Of a DNA stretch of 21,362 nucleotides, positions 6,541-14,796 are shown one piece after another. A program made the position numbers and the translations under genes. A model generated the notes under the pieces. That model saw nothing but the letters and a program-made list of their open reading frames with translations. It did not search any database and had not been told where the DNA came from. This stretch comes from a virus. The DNA lies in IMG/VR virus record IMGVR_UViG_3300032820_000146, positions 1 through 21,362 of that record, one strand, 5' to 3'. Each line of letters begins with the position of its first letter. The first letter of the stretch is position 1.

Positions 6541-8622
6541 ATGGAACCCGATTTTATGGGAAAAGAAGGCTTTGTTTGGGCCGTTGGTGTTGTAGAAGAT
6601 AGATTTGATCCTCTATATTTGGGAAGATGTCGAGTAAGGTGGCTTGGCTGGCACACTAAAGATAAGATGGACCTACCCACTAGTCTCTTGCCATGGGCTT
6701 TTCCTTTAATGCCGATCACCTCAGCTTCTCAAACAGGAGTAGGAATGAGCCCAACTGGACCTGTTGAGGGTTCATGGGTTATGGGATTTTTTAGAGATGG
6801 TGACGCCGCTAATGATCCGGTTATGATCGGCACATTAGGAGGCCGGCCGGATAAACCTTGTAATCCCGATGAAGGTTTTAATGATCCAAGAGATTATTCT
6901 CCAGCGTTTTATCAAGTAAATGCTGAGACTGGTGAAATCGCAATGGGGGATGAAAAATTCACAGATGTTCCACAACATCCTCTAAGTGTTAAATTCAATA
7001 AAAAAAGAGGAATTGAAATAATTGAAAGGAGTGATAAAGCTGCTTTAGTTCAGGGTCAAACAGAAGCAGACGGGACGCTTACCGAAGGAGTCTTAGTTAA
7101 AGAAACAGATTCACAGGAATCAAAAGTTCCAGATTATGAATTTTCTTATAATTATCCTCTTTTTAGATATTTGGGCGAACCAACGACCCCGAGATTAGCT
7201 AGAGGTCGAAAAGATGGTAGTACAAAAATTGATACAATTTTAGGTCGAAATCCCCATGGTGAACCGCAAATTATACAGCAGGGCACCTCTATTGTTCAAA
7301 CAAAAGCGGATTTAAGAATGCTTCCTTATCCTTGCGCCAAGGGTACAAGAAAAGGCACTTTTCAAGAACCAGTTTCTCCTTATGGCGCCATTTATCCGTA
7401 TAATCATGTACATGTATCAGAAAGTGGTCATGTTATTGAAATTGATGATACTCCAACGAGAGAAAGATTACATTGGTGGCATCGTTCCGGCACCTATAGA
7501 GAAATAGGCCCACTAGGAACTATGGTTGATAAATCTAATCGAGATTATTATTCTTGTGTTTTAAAAAATACTCATGAAACAGTTGGCGGCTTCAAATATT
7601 CAGCCGTAAAGTATGGATATGAATTAGCCGTAAATACTGCCGGAGGACAAGAAGATTATTGGTTGCGAGTTAAAGGAGGTGGTGACGTACATTTAGAATC
7701 AGAACAAGGCAATTTTGAAGTATATTGTAAAGATGGAATTGCTTTTGTCACTGCGGCTAAAATTGAATTTAACGCTAAAGAATCTATTGCATTCAATACG
7801 CCTTTGTACTTAGAAGGGGAACGAGCCCTTGATTTACCAACTCTTCATGGGGGCCCCATGCTTCCGAGTGTCGACAACACCGGAACATATATTACAAGAA
7901 AAGGTAATTCCGTAGAAAATATTGGTGGCTCAAAAACTTTAACTGCTTCACAAATAACACAAAGTACCATGGGTGCGTACGGTTTATCTGCTCAAAGTGA
8001 AACGAAAAACTTTTCGCATGGCAGTGAAGAAATTATTCAAGGAATGAATGCAATAAACGAGGGAGGTGGTGCTGGTAAATCTGTTGTATGTATGAATGGA
8101 ATTATTAATTTAAGATCTGCCGCAACAGAGTCCACCGGTGGCCTATTATTCCAATTAAATAAACTTCCTTCTAAATCTGAAAAAGGTGCAAAAGCTTCTT
8201 CAGCCGGATATTTAGCTATTACTCCTAAAAATCCAGCAACAGCTAGAATAACAATGGCTACTCCACTTGGCGCTATAACAATGAAAAATAAAGTTGGAGA
8301 AATTTCTCTTGGCGACTCTCCCTCAGGAGAAATAAAAATTCAAAGCAGTGGAGCAATGGGAGAAATAAATATATCGAACAAAGCAAAAGGTGTAATAGCA
8401 ATTGATGGTGCCGGCTTAATAGCAATTAAAAATGATGTGGCTTCTTTAAGAAAAGTTCTAGATGATTTTTTTACAGAATATGCAATGCATAAACATGACG
8501 TAACAGGTGGTGTTCCTGCCGCTCCGGGTCCAATTGTTGGAGGCATAGCACTTCCTATGGTTCCGGGAACATTTCCAAAAACTGTAGAGTCGCAAACAAA
8601 TTTAAATTCATTATTATCATAG
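6541..8622 (+). CDS. gp5: gp5-like baseplate hub/spike protein without lysozyme domain
   Basis: 693 residues with ATG 6541 behind AAAGGATAAA. Residues about 10-110 form the gp5 N-terminal OB-fold: FVWAVGVVEDRFDPLYLGRC, RVRWLGW, then LLPWAFPLMPITSAS and GSWVMGFFRDGD. Residues about 285-345 contain a spike module with NHVHVSESGHVIEIDDTP, RLHWWHRSGTYREI and GTMVDK, as in VgrG/gp5-type spikes. The second half has alternating short hydrophobic strands (GEIKIQSS, GEINISNK, GVIAIDG) expected of a trimeric beta-helix needle. The C terminus carries MHKHD (H650 and H652), an H-x-H pattern like the metal-binding tip of P2 gpV-type spikes, although here it is followed by a Gly/Pro-rich tail of about 40 residues. 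T4 gp5 has a lysozyme domain between OB-fold and needle; no such catalytic domain is seen. The protein pierces the outer membrane. Confidence 0.83.
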   Translation: MEPDFMGKEGFVWAVGVVEDRFDPLYLGRCRVRWLGWHTKDKMDLPTSLLPWAFPLMPITSASQTGVGMSPTGPVEGSWVMGFFRDGDAANDPVMIGTLGGRPDKPCNPDEGFNDPRDYSPAFYQVNAETGEIAMGDEKFTDVPQHPLSVKFNKKRGIEIIERSDKAALVQGQTEADGTLTEGVLVKETDSQESKVPDYEFSYNYPLFRYLGEPTTPRLARGRKDGSTKIDTILGRNPHGEPQIIQQGTSIVQTKADLRMLPYPCAKGTRKGTFQEPVSPYGAIYPYNHVHVSESGHVIEIDDTPTRERLHWWHRSGTYREIGPLGTMVDKSNRDYYSCVLKNTHETVGGFKYSAVKYGYELAVNTAGGQEDYWLRVKGGGDVHLESEQGNFEVYCKDGIAFVTAAKIEFNAKESIAFNTPLYLEGERALDLPTLHGGPMLPSVDNTGTYITRKGNSVENIGGSKTLTASQITQSTMGAYGLSAQSETKNFSHGSEEIIQGMNAINEGGGAGKSVVCMNGIINLRSAATESTGGLLFQLNKLPSKSEKGAKASSAGYLAITPKNPATARITMATPLGAITMKNKVGEISLGDSPSGEIKIQSSGAMGEINISNKAKGVIAIDGAGLIAIKNDVASLRKVLDDFFTEYAMHKHDVTGGVPAAPGPIVGGIALPMVPGTFPKTVESQTNLNSLLS

Positions 8623-8627
8623 GTAAT

Positions 8628-8798
8628 ATGGCAAAAGACGAATGGCATCAGCCAGATAAAATAGGAGTTCATCCTACATTAGTTGAATTGGCTGAAAAAA
8701 CTAAAAAATTAATAGAATTAGAAAATCTATTATTGGAAACCGTTAAAGCAGATATAAAAAAATTTAACGAAAATGAATTGAAAAGAAGGAAAGAATAA
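8628..8798 (+). CDS. Small helical charged protein, unknown function (56 aa)
   Basis: A 56-codon gene, ATG 8628 to TAA 8796-8798, fills the whole gap between the gp5-like gene and the next gene. Its stop overlaps the next start by one base (TAATG), and AGG lies just upstream of its own ATG, so it is very likely translated. The protein starts AKDEWHQPDKIGVHPTLVEL and continues as one long amphipathic, Lys/Glu-rich helix (KKLIELENLLLETVK) ending in basic LKRRKE. A dimeric or trimeric coiled coil is plausible. No family is recognised. Its place between spike and the large structural protein suggests a small assembly factor or a minor hub component. Confidence 0.68.
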   Translation: MAKDEWHQPDKIGVHPTLVELAEKTKKLIELENLLLETVKADIKKFNENELKRRKE

Positions 8799-11700
8799 TG
8801 GCTTTAACAGTTGATTTAGACTTACTTGGTACAACTACTAATGCAGATGGCTCTGAAGCAAAAGGACCGGTTTTTGGAACTACCGGAGAAGAAATAGCAT
8901 ATGATCCGGATCTTTGGGACTCTCAAACATTAGGTGATATAAGTTTCTTAAAACCTTTTTTTAAAGCTTCAGCAAAGGGTTTGGAACTTCATAAAGCAAA
9001 TGCGCTATTTATTAGAGAAATATATGAATTAAATAAATCTCTGATGTTTTCTAAAATAGATCCTATATTTGCGGCAATTGATGCAATCCTAGATGAAATT
9101 TTAAAATTATTAGCAGATTTACGAGGCCTTGGCTTTTACATGCTTCCGGTTCATGCTGGAGCGGTTGAAGAAAATGTAGAACGAAATCCTGTGACAGGTT
9201 CTTTATTTTTTGGGAATGACGTTTACGTTCCGGCCAAAAAAATTCCGGCAATTGGTACACCCGGTACCGATACTTACACAGCCCCCACTTATACGCGTGC
9301 CAACACCAATGCCGCTGGTCAGTTTGATTCAGTGGCGACGGATCCTATTACAGGTGAAACAATCTATGTTTCAGCACCGGAGATGAGTGAAACTCCACTG
9401 ACATGGTCTGGAGGTGGCATAGGTGCTCGCATTGACAAGTATTTTATAAAAATGAATAATTGGACAGGTTTGATGTCATTAACTCCCGGAGGGATTTTAC
9501 AAACTATAGATAAATCTTTTGATGATTTAGGTGATGTGCCGAAGTTTTTTAAACAAGCAATTGCGGAGGGAAAGGTTAAGAATGAAGACGGAACATTAGC
9601 AAAGCTGTCACAATATGTTCCTAATGTTGATATATCACAGTGGAAAGATTTAATAGATCCAAGTTATTATAAATCAGGCAGACCAATTATGTCTGATTCA
9701 GCTACAGTTGGGGGCATTATTTTTATAATGGGCATGCCGGATTTTGACAAATTTAAAACAATTTTGGAAAAGTTTAATAAGCTTATAGAAATTAAAGGCT
9801 TTGTGACATTGCTAGATGATATTAACAAAATATGGACCGGTCCAGGCAGCAATGTTACTCATAGATTATTAGTATCTAAAGTAGCGAGGATAACTGTTGC
9901 TGATGGTACAGAAATGGCTAGCTTGTCAAGTGGGGCTAGCCCCACTCTGGCTACCGCAGACCAGGAAACGATAACTGCACAAGGAGAAGACAAATACTAT
10001 ATTATGGAAGACGAACAGTCCGGTCTGTTTGAAGTACAAGATCCAAAGGAAACTAATAGAATATTAAAAAATGATAAACATGTTTATGCTCGCGTAAGAG
10101 AAGTTATAGAATCTAGACCATGGCTCAATGAAAAAATGGACATGACTGCAGCAAAAGCCATGGCTTCTACGGACCTTCCTTTGACAGAAAGTAGAATAAG
10201 ACAGATACATATAGGAACAAAAGTAAACCGTAATCCTTTGCCATATATGAATCAAACATTAGAGATTGAATATTTTGAAAGTGGGGGCGAAGAATTTCAG
10301 GCTGGTGATTTAATATATGAGGCCGTGCCGGCAACTACGCCAGGAATCCCGAGCTCGCACCCGGAATCCAAGCAAAAAGCAGTGCTGCCGAACGATCAGA
10401 GCGATACATACCATCAAGTCACGGAAGGAACATGTACAGTGGGTATAGTAGTAGATGCTTATGATGATAATGCTATACCAGAATCTCCTAACTGGTCCGG
10501 CAAAAGTTTAGAGCAACTATTTCCAGCTTTGGGTCCACTACTTAATAAATGTGAAGCAGAAATAAAAGGGATAAAAGCTGGTGTTGCATCTGCTAAAACA
10601 ACTTTAGATCCTATTATAGCATGGCTCGATGGCAAAATAGACGATGTAGAGGCATTTGCAAAAGATATTGAAGAAATATTAGAATTATTTGCTAATGGTG
10701 TTCCAGCTACTGGCATGTATGCTTTATATTTAGAACCAAGACCTGGCGGAATAGCTAAATTTAGAGAAAGAATGATGGCTGCAGGAGGTGATCGCAAACC
10801 ACCGGAAGAATTAAAATTTTGTGCTGGTGTGTGTTTTTTAGGAGGAGGTCCGACTGGAAATCCACTTTTAAGATCCATAGATATATTATCTTTGTTACTA
10901 GGTTTAAGACAACAAACTGCTGAGGAAGTAAAAACAGCGCAGACGATGGACGAAATAGGTACTCCTGTTTATAAAGATAATAAAGAATATGTGATCGATG
11001 ATAAAGTATATTATAAAGAAGTTAATTATATATGTATCGCGAATGCGCCTGCAGGGGAACCTCCGCTAATTATGAGCACTGAAGGTACTGGCGGAGCAAT
11101 ACTCAATGCTACTTATTGGAGCGTAGTCGGAGGCACGATTGGAGCAGATACAGAAGTTGATGTCGGAGACGTAAGAACACCGGAAGAGATAGCAGCAGCT
11201 AAACTTGCTTGGTTGAAGGCAGCCAAAAACGCATTAGCTTTAATTTTGGAATATTTGGATGGTTCGCCACCTTCCGGAAAAAATTTGAGAGAAAAAATAA
11301 TGGATGTTAATCGTTTTGGTTCTATTGATCCACAAACCAACGTATTTGATGGTCCAGATAGAAATATTTATGATGAATTAACACAATTGAGAGAAAATGA
11401 TTTACGAGAATTGGAATTATTAGTCGACAGAATTAAAGAAATGATACAAGCAATTGAAATAAACTTGATTCAAGAGTCACTCAAAACCAGTAAAGATGAC
11501 GAAATCCCTAAAGGAAGTTTAAGATCTATAGGTAAGACATTGATGATAATAAAAGGTGAATTTGTAGATGAGGTTGATGATTTTGAAGCCGGACAACGCG
11601 CAGTCAAACCAAATACTACAGTTACCATACTTCATCCTCTTTTAGATTCTTCCGGAGCAACAAGATCTGTTGAAATGTTATCTAATACAACCATAGCAGT

Positions 11701-12448
11701 TCTTGAAGAAGAATTTCCTGTTGATATAGACGAATCATTGTCTTATAATGTAATTTTAAATAATAATGTTGAATCAGTTTACAAGTATCAGGATGAAAAT
11801 AAAATCGCTGGTACTAACACTTACAGGCATCCAGGATATAGATTAAGAGAATATAAAGCTAAAGCTAATACTGTTTCAATAGCTGTTCCAAATGACTCAG
11901 GTGAATACACACAACTTCCAGTTTGGGCATCCGGTCAGGCCGGCCCGGAAGGCGATGTTCGTACTACCGCTCATTATCCAGAAGGTACTGTGGTAAAAAT
12001 TAACGGAACTGTTCCGGTTTCAGAAGGATATCTTGCGGACACCACTGGTGTTGTGGATGTGCTAGCAGAGGAAGAGCAAGCAGTCGCCGATACATGGATG
12101 GCCCTAGGTGTTTCTGAAGACGATAAAATTACTGTTGATTTTGGATCCGGCACTGGCGGACCGATCACCAAAGCAGTGGATTCAACAATTGGAGAAGAAT
12201 ATATTAAGGTTGACTCTGCTTTTATCATCGGAACTGGATCACCAGAAATATTTCTATACCATGAAGAGTGGTCTTTTGAAATATCGGACGCGACGTTGGC
12301 TGAAATTGCTAAATCACAAAAGATACAAGGGAGCAGAAATAAATATGCAGATTATTTAGAAGAAATTAATGAACTAGCGGATACAGTTTATGATTATCTC
12401 ACTACTTTTGAATCCAAAACATGGCCGGCAGTTGATACAGAAGAGTAG
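8798..12448 (+). CDS. Large virion/baseplate structural protein (1216 aa), function unknown
   Basis: The longest complete gene in the window, coupled to the 56-residue gene by TAATG with AGAAGG upstream. It lies between gp5 and gp25, where marine T4-like phages often carry a large structural protein. Two similar segments are visible. The first has LRGLGFYMLPVHAG (about 108-121) and then TVGGIIFIMGMPDFDKF (about 301-317). The second has ATGMYALYLEPRPGGIAKF (about 636-655) and FCAGVCFLGGGP (about 672-683). Long helical stretches flank each copy (for example IDAILDEILKLLADL). Residues about 720-776 (YVIDDKVYYKEVNYICIANA then ATYWSVV) resemble a carbohydrate-binding module of the CBM5/12 type. 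The C-terminal third is beta-rich and acidic. No signal peptide, membrane helix or catalytic motif is evident. Several patches (around 9240-9420, 9930-9960, 10320-10400 and 11930-12180) are more GC-rich than the rest. A connector or fibre-attachment role is a guess. Confidence 0.75.
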   Translation: MALTVDLDLLGTTTNADGSEAKGPVFGTTGEEIAYDPDLWDSQTLGDISFLKPFFKASAKGLELHKANALFIREIYELNKSLMFSKIDPIFAAIDAILDEILKLLADLRGLGFYMLPVHAGAVEENVERNPVTGSLFFGNDVYVPAKKIPAIGTPGTDTYTAPTYTRANTNAAGQFDSVATDPITGETIYVSAPEMSETPLTWSGGGIGARIDKYFIKMNNWTGLMSLTPGGILQTIDKSFDDLGDVPKFFKQAIAEGKVKNEDGTLAKLSQYVPNVDISQWKDLIDPSYYKSGRPIMSDSATVGGIIFIMGMPDFDKFKTILEKFNKLIEIKGFVTLLDDINKIWTGPGSNVTHRLLVSKVARITVADGTEMASLSSGASPTLATADQETITAQGEDKYYIMEDEQSGLFEVQDPKETNRILKNDKHVYARVREVIESRPWLNEKMDMTAAKAMASTDLPLTESRIRQIHIGTKVNRNPLPYMNQTLEIEYFESGGEEFQAGDLIYEAVPATTPGIPSSHPESKQKAVLPNDQSDTYHQVTEGTCTVGIVVDAYDDNAIPESPNWSGKSLEQLFPALGPLLNKCEAEIKGIKAGVASAKTTLDPIIAWLDGKIDDVEAFAKDIEEILELFANGVPATGMYALYLEPRPGGIAKFRERMMAAGGDRKPPEELKFCAGVCFLGGGPTGNPLLRSIDILSLLLGLRQQTAEEVKTAQTMDEIGTPVYKDNKEYVIDDKVYYKEVNYICIANAPAGEPPLIMSTEGTGGAILNATYWSVVGGTIGADTEVDVGDVRTPEEIAAAKLAWLKAAKNALALILEYLDGSPPSGKNLREKIMDVNRFGSIDPQTNVFDGPDRNIYDELTQLRENDLRELELLVDRIKEMIQAIEINLIQESLKTSKDDEIPKGSLRSIGKTLMIIKGEFVDEVDDFEAGQRAVKPNTTVTILHPLLDSSGATRSVEMLSNTTIAVLEEEFPVDIDESLSYNVILNNNVESVYKYQDENKIAGTNTYRHPGYRLREYKAKANTVSIAVPNDSGEYTQLPVWASGQAGPEGDVRTTAHYPEGTVVKINGTVPVSEGYLADTTGVVDVLAEEEQAVADTWMALGVSEDDKITVDFGSGTGGPITKAVDSTIGEEYIKVDSAFIIGTGSPEIFLYHEEWSFEISDATLAEIAKSQKIQGSRNKYADYLEEINELADTVYDYLTTFESKTWPAVDTEE
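9929..9946. repeat. Perfect 18-bp palindrome AGTGGGGCTAGCCCCACT
   Basis: An exact inverted repeat with no loop lies inside the 1216-residue gene (codons for SSGASPT). It is GC-rich in an AT-rich gene, and GGCTAGC also occurs 18 bases earlier (9916-9922). No known function is assigned. Confidence 0.6.
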
Positions 12449-12449
12449 G

Positions 12450-12457
12450 TATAAATA
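12450..12457 (+). promoter_or_regulatory. T4-type late promoter box TATAAATA before gp25
   Basis: The 30-base gap between the 1216-residue gene and gp25 holds an exact TATAAATA, followed by a GGAGA ribosome binding site at 12466-12470. Transcription would start near 12463, giving a leader of about 15 bases. This would let the wedge genes 25-6-7 be expressed separately from the hub genes. Confidence 0.5.
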
Positions 12458-12478
12458 AAGTAACTGGAGAAATTATAA

Positions 12479-12901
12479 ATGGCAGATGCAAAATTTACAG
12501 AAATAACTTATAGTTCAGAAGACGGCAGGGCAATATATTCTGATGTAGATTTGTCGTTCAAAGTTCATCCTGTCACAGGAGATCTTCTCAAAACAAAGAA
12601 CGCTACCGTTATAAAACAGTCTATGCGTAATGTTTTACAAACTAGAGAATTTGAAAGAATTGGACACCCCGAAATTGGATCGAATTTACAAACTTTGTTA
12701 TTTGATCCCATGAGCCCAATAACAGAAACCCGATTAAAAATAAGTATTGAATCAACTATGACAGCCTTAGAACCACGTGCCGTAATAAAAGATATTCAGG
12801 TTTCTTCTGAAGATGACAGAAATAGATATAGAGTAAAAATAATTTTCACTATGCTGGGGCAACAATCTTCGGAAACTTTCGAACAATTTTTATATAGATA
12901 G
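12479..12901 (+). CDS. gp25: gp25 baseplate wedge protein
   Basis: 140 residues, close to T4 gp25 (132), from ATG 12479 behind CTGGAGAAATTATAA. It belongs to the GPW/gp25 family: KQSMRNVLQTREFERIGHPE then GSNLQTLLFDPM is the classic core, and the conserved EPR motif is E98-P99-R100 in ALEPRAVI. gp25 is the centre of the wedge and connects it to the first sheath ring; the same fold occurs as TssE in type VI secretion. It ends nine bases before gp6. No oddities were seen. Confidence 0.95.
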   Translation: MADAKFTEITYSSEDGRAIYSDVDLSFKVHPVTGDLLKTKNATVIKQSMRNVLQTREFERIGHPEIGSNLQTLLFDPMSPITETRLKISIESTMTALEPRAVIKDIQVSSEDDRNRYRVKIIFTMLGQQSSETFEQFLYR

Positions 12902-12909
12902 GAATTACT

Positions 12910-14796
12910 GTGGCAGAACAATCAGCAAAATTACAAGTATCTGAACTAGATTATATTGGAATTAAATCAAACTTAGTAGCATTTTTAAAAAGTCAAAGTG
13001 AATTTTCAAATTTTGATTTTGCTGGATCTGGCTTAGATGTTATAATGGATTTACTTTCATATAATACATATTATAATTCTTTTTATTTGAATATGTTAGC
13101 CAATGAAATGTTTTTAGATACAGCCGAACTTAGAAATTCTGTTGTAGCAAAAGCCAAACAAATAGGTTATACGCCACGATCCGTTCAAGGAACTAAAGCA
13201 ATTGTTTCATTAGATATAGTTCCGAATGATTCCGCAACAACTATGATTGTTGAAAAAGATAAAAGATTTTCATCAACTATTAATGATCAAAAATATATAT
13301 TTACAACAGCAGATTCTTATGCTGGAATATTGGATGCAACTGGAAAATTTACGATAGATGATGTTCAATTAAATCAAGGTGTCAGAATAACACACAAATA
13401 TAAAGTTGATTATAATAATAAAGAACAACAATTTATATTACCAAATTCTAATACTGATGTAACGACTCTTTCTGTTGTTGTAAAATCTTCACCTTCTTCA
13501 ACTGAAACACATACCTATCAACTAATATCAGATACAGTTAAGGTTACACCTACATCTAATGTATATTTTCTGTATGAAAGTTTTGAAAATAAATTTGAAG
13601 TTCAATTTGGAGATAATAAAGTTGGCTACAGACCGGCAGATGGAAGTCAAGTTCTTTTAGCTGCAAATATATCTGATGGAGCAGCTACTAATAAAGCTAC
13701 AACATTTAGAGCAGTAGATCCAATAGGTGGATATGCTAATGTTTCTATAGAGACCACTACAGCTGGATATGGAGGAGCAGGTAGAGAAACTATTGCTGAA
13801 ATTAAGTATAATGCTCCAAAATTATATGAAACTCAAAATAGATGTGTAACATTAAATGATTATAAAAGAGTTGTGGAAAAAGAATGGGTTAATGCTGAAT
13901 CTGTAACATGCTGGGGTGGAGAACAAAATGACCCTCCGAGATATGGAAAAGCTTATATTGCTGTTAAACCTAAAAGTGGATTATTTTTAACAACAAAAGA
14001 TAAAGAAGTTATTAAAAAAGAAATTTTAGCAACAAAGAATATGGTATCAGTTACACCAGAAATTGTGGCGCCAGATTATCTATACATTGCAATTCTCGCT
14101 AACGTTCGATTTGATCCAAATAAAACTATACAATCCCCCCAACAAATAGGTGAAAGGATTGTTGCAACATGTTTAGATTATAATAATTCGGAATTAGGAA
14201 AATTTGATTTAAGATTTAGATATTCACGAATGACCACTTTAATTGATAATTCTGATCCGGCTATTCTGAACAATCAAACAACAGTTTTATTATTTAAACG
14301 ATTAGTAGTTGAGCTAGGTCAAGCATTTAACTATTCTCAAAATTTTTCTAATCAGATAAAATTTCCCTATAAAGGATATAAAGGAGCATTAAAATCTTCA
14401 AAATTTGAATATCTCAATGAAAATACTAATGTATTAGAACAAAATACATTATTAAATGATACAGACGGAATTATTCAAGTTGTAAAAGAAGAAGCTGGTG
14501 CAGTAGCAATCGTTAATTCTAATGTAGGAACAATAGATTATGAAACTGGTAAAATGACGTTGGTAGGATTTATACCTAATTCTGTTGAGAAGGTAGTAAA
14601 TAATAATACTATTGAAATATATGTTGAAACCAATGTTCAAGATGTTACACCCATTAGAGAACAAGTTATAATAATTAATAGAAAAGATGTAACAGTTAAT
14701 ATGATAGTAGATACCGCCCAATCAACCGGTGATTTTGTTCAGGCAACAGTTAATGAAACACCAGCTTTGGTAGTATATGGAGCTAATACTGCATAA
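12910..14796 (+). CDS. gp6: gp6 baseplate wedge protein (GTG start)
   Basis: 628 residues compared with 660 for T4 gp6. The start is GTG at 12910, with AGGA about seven bases upstream; no ATG lies near enough to replace it without losing the conserved N terminus. Residues about 36-64 show the gp6 pattern SGLDVIMDLLSYNTYYNSFY, then NEMFLDTAELRNSVV and QIGYTPRSVQGTKA. The middle part contains LNDYKRVVEKEW and AYIAVKPKSG, seen in the baseplate J-type wedge fold. In T4 two gp6 chains per wedge form the inner ring that controls sheath contraction. The stop overlaps the next start (TAATG), so gp7 is translated by coupling. The gene is more AT-rich than its neighbours. Confidence 0.92.
   Translation: MAEQSAKLQVSELDYIGIKSNLVAFLKSQSEFSNFDFAGSGLDVIMDLLSYNTYYNSFYLNMLANEMFLDTAELRNSVVAKAKQIGYTPRSVQGTKAIVSLDIVPNDSATTMIVEKDKRFSSTINDQKYIFTTADSYAGILDATGKFTIDDVQLNQGVRITHKYKVDYNNKEQQFILPNSNTDVTTLSVVVKSSPSSTETHTYQLISDTVKVTPTSNVYFLYESFENKFEVQFGDNKVGYRPADGSQVLLAANISDGAATNKATTFRAVDPIGGYANVSIETTTAGYGGAGRETIAEIKYNAPKLYETQNRCVTLNDYKRVVEKEWVNAESVTCWGGEQNDPPRYGKAYIAVKPKSGLFLTTKDKEVIKKEILATKNMVSVTPEIVAPDYLYIAILANVRFDPNKTIQSPQQIGERIVATCLDYNNSELGKFDLRFRYSRMTTLIDNSDPAILNNQTTVLLFKRLVVELGQAFNYSQNFSNQIKFPYKGYKGALKSSKFEYLNENTNVLEQNTLLNDTDGIIQVVKEEAGAVAIVNSNVGTIDYETGKMTLVGFIPNSVEKVVNNNTIEIYVETNVQDVTPIREQVIIINRKDVTVNMIVDTAQSTGDFVQATVNETPALVVYGANTA

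Noticed and set aside
7846-7860. Inverted repeat CATGGGG-G-CCCCATG in the gp5 gene
   Set aside because: It is interrupted by one base and explained by the codons for HGGPM; a single case is not significant.
6640-7900. T4-type lysozyme domain in gp5
   Set aside because: No glutamate/aspartate/threonine lysozyme pattern or helical domain is seen between the OB-fold and the needle; the region is beta-rich.
10459-10878. 139-codon open frame on the minus strand opposite the 1216-residue gene
   Set aside because: It has no ribosome binding site or recognisable domain, is Pro/Ser/Ala-rich, and is a shadow of the plus-strand gene.
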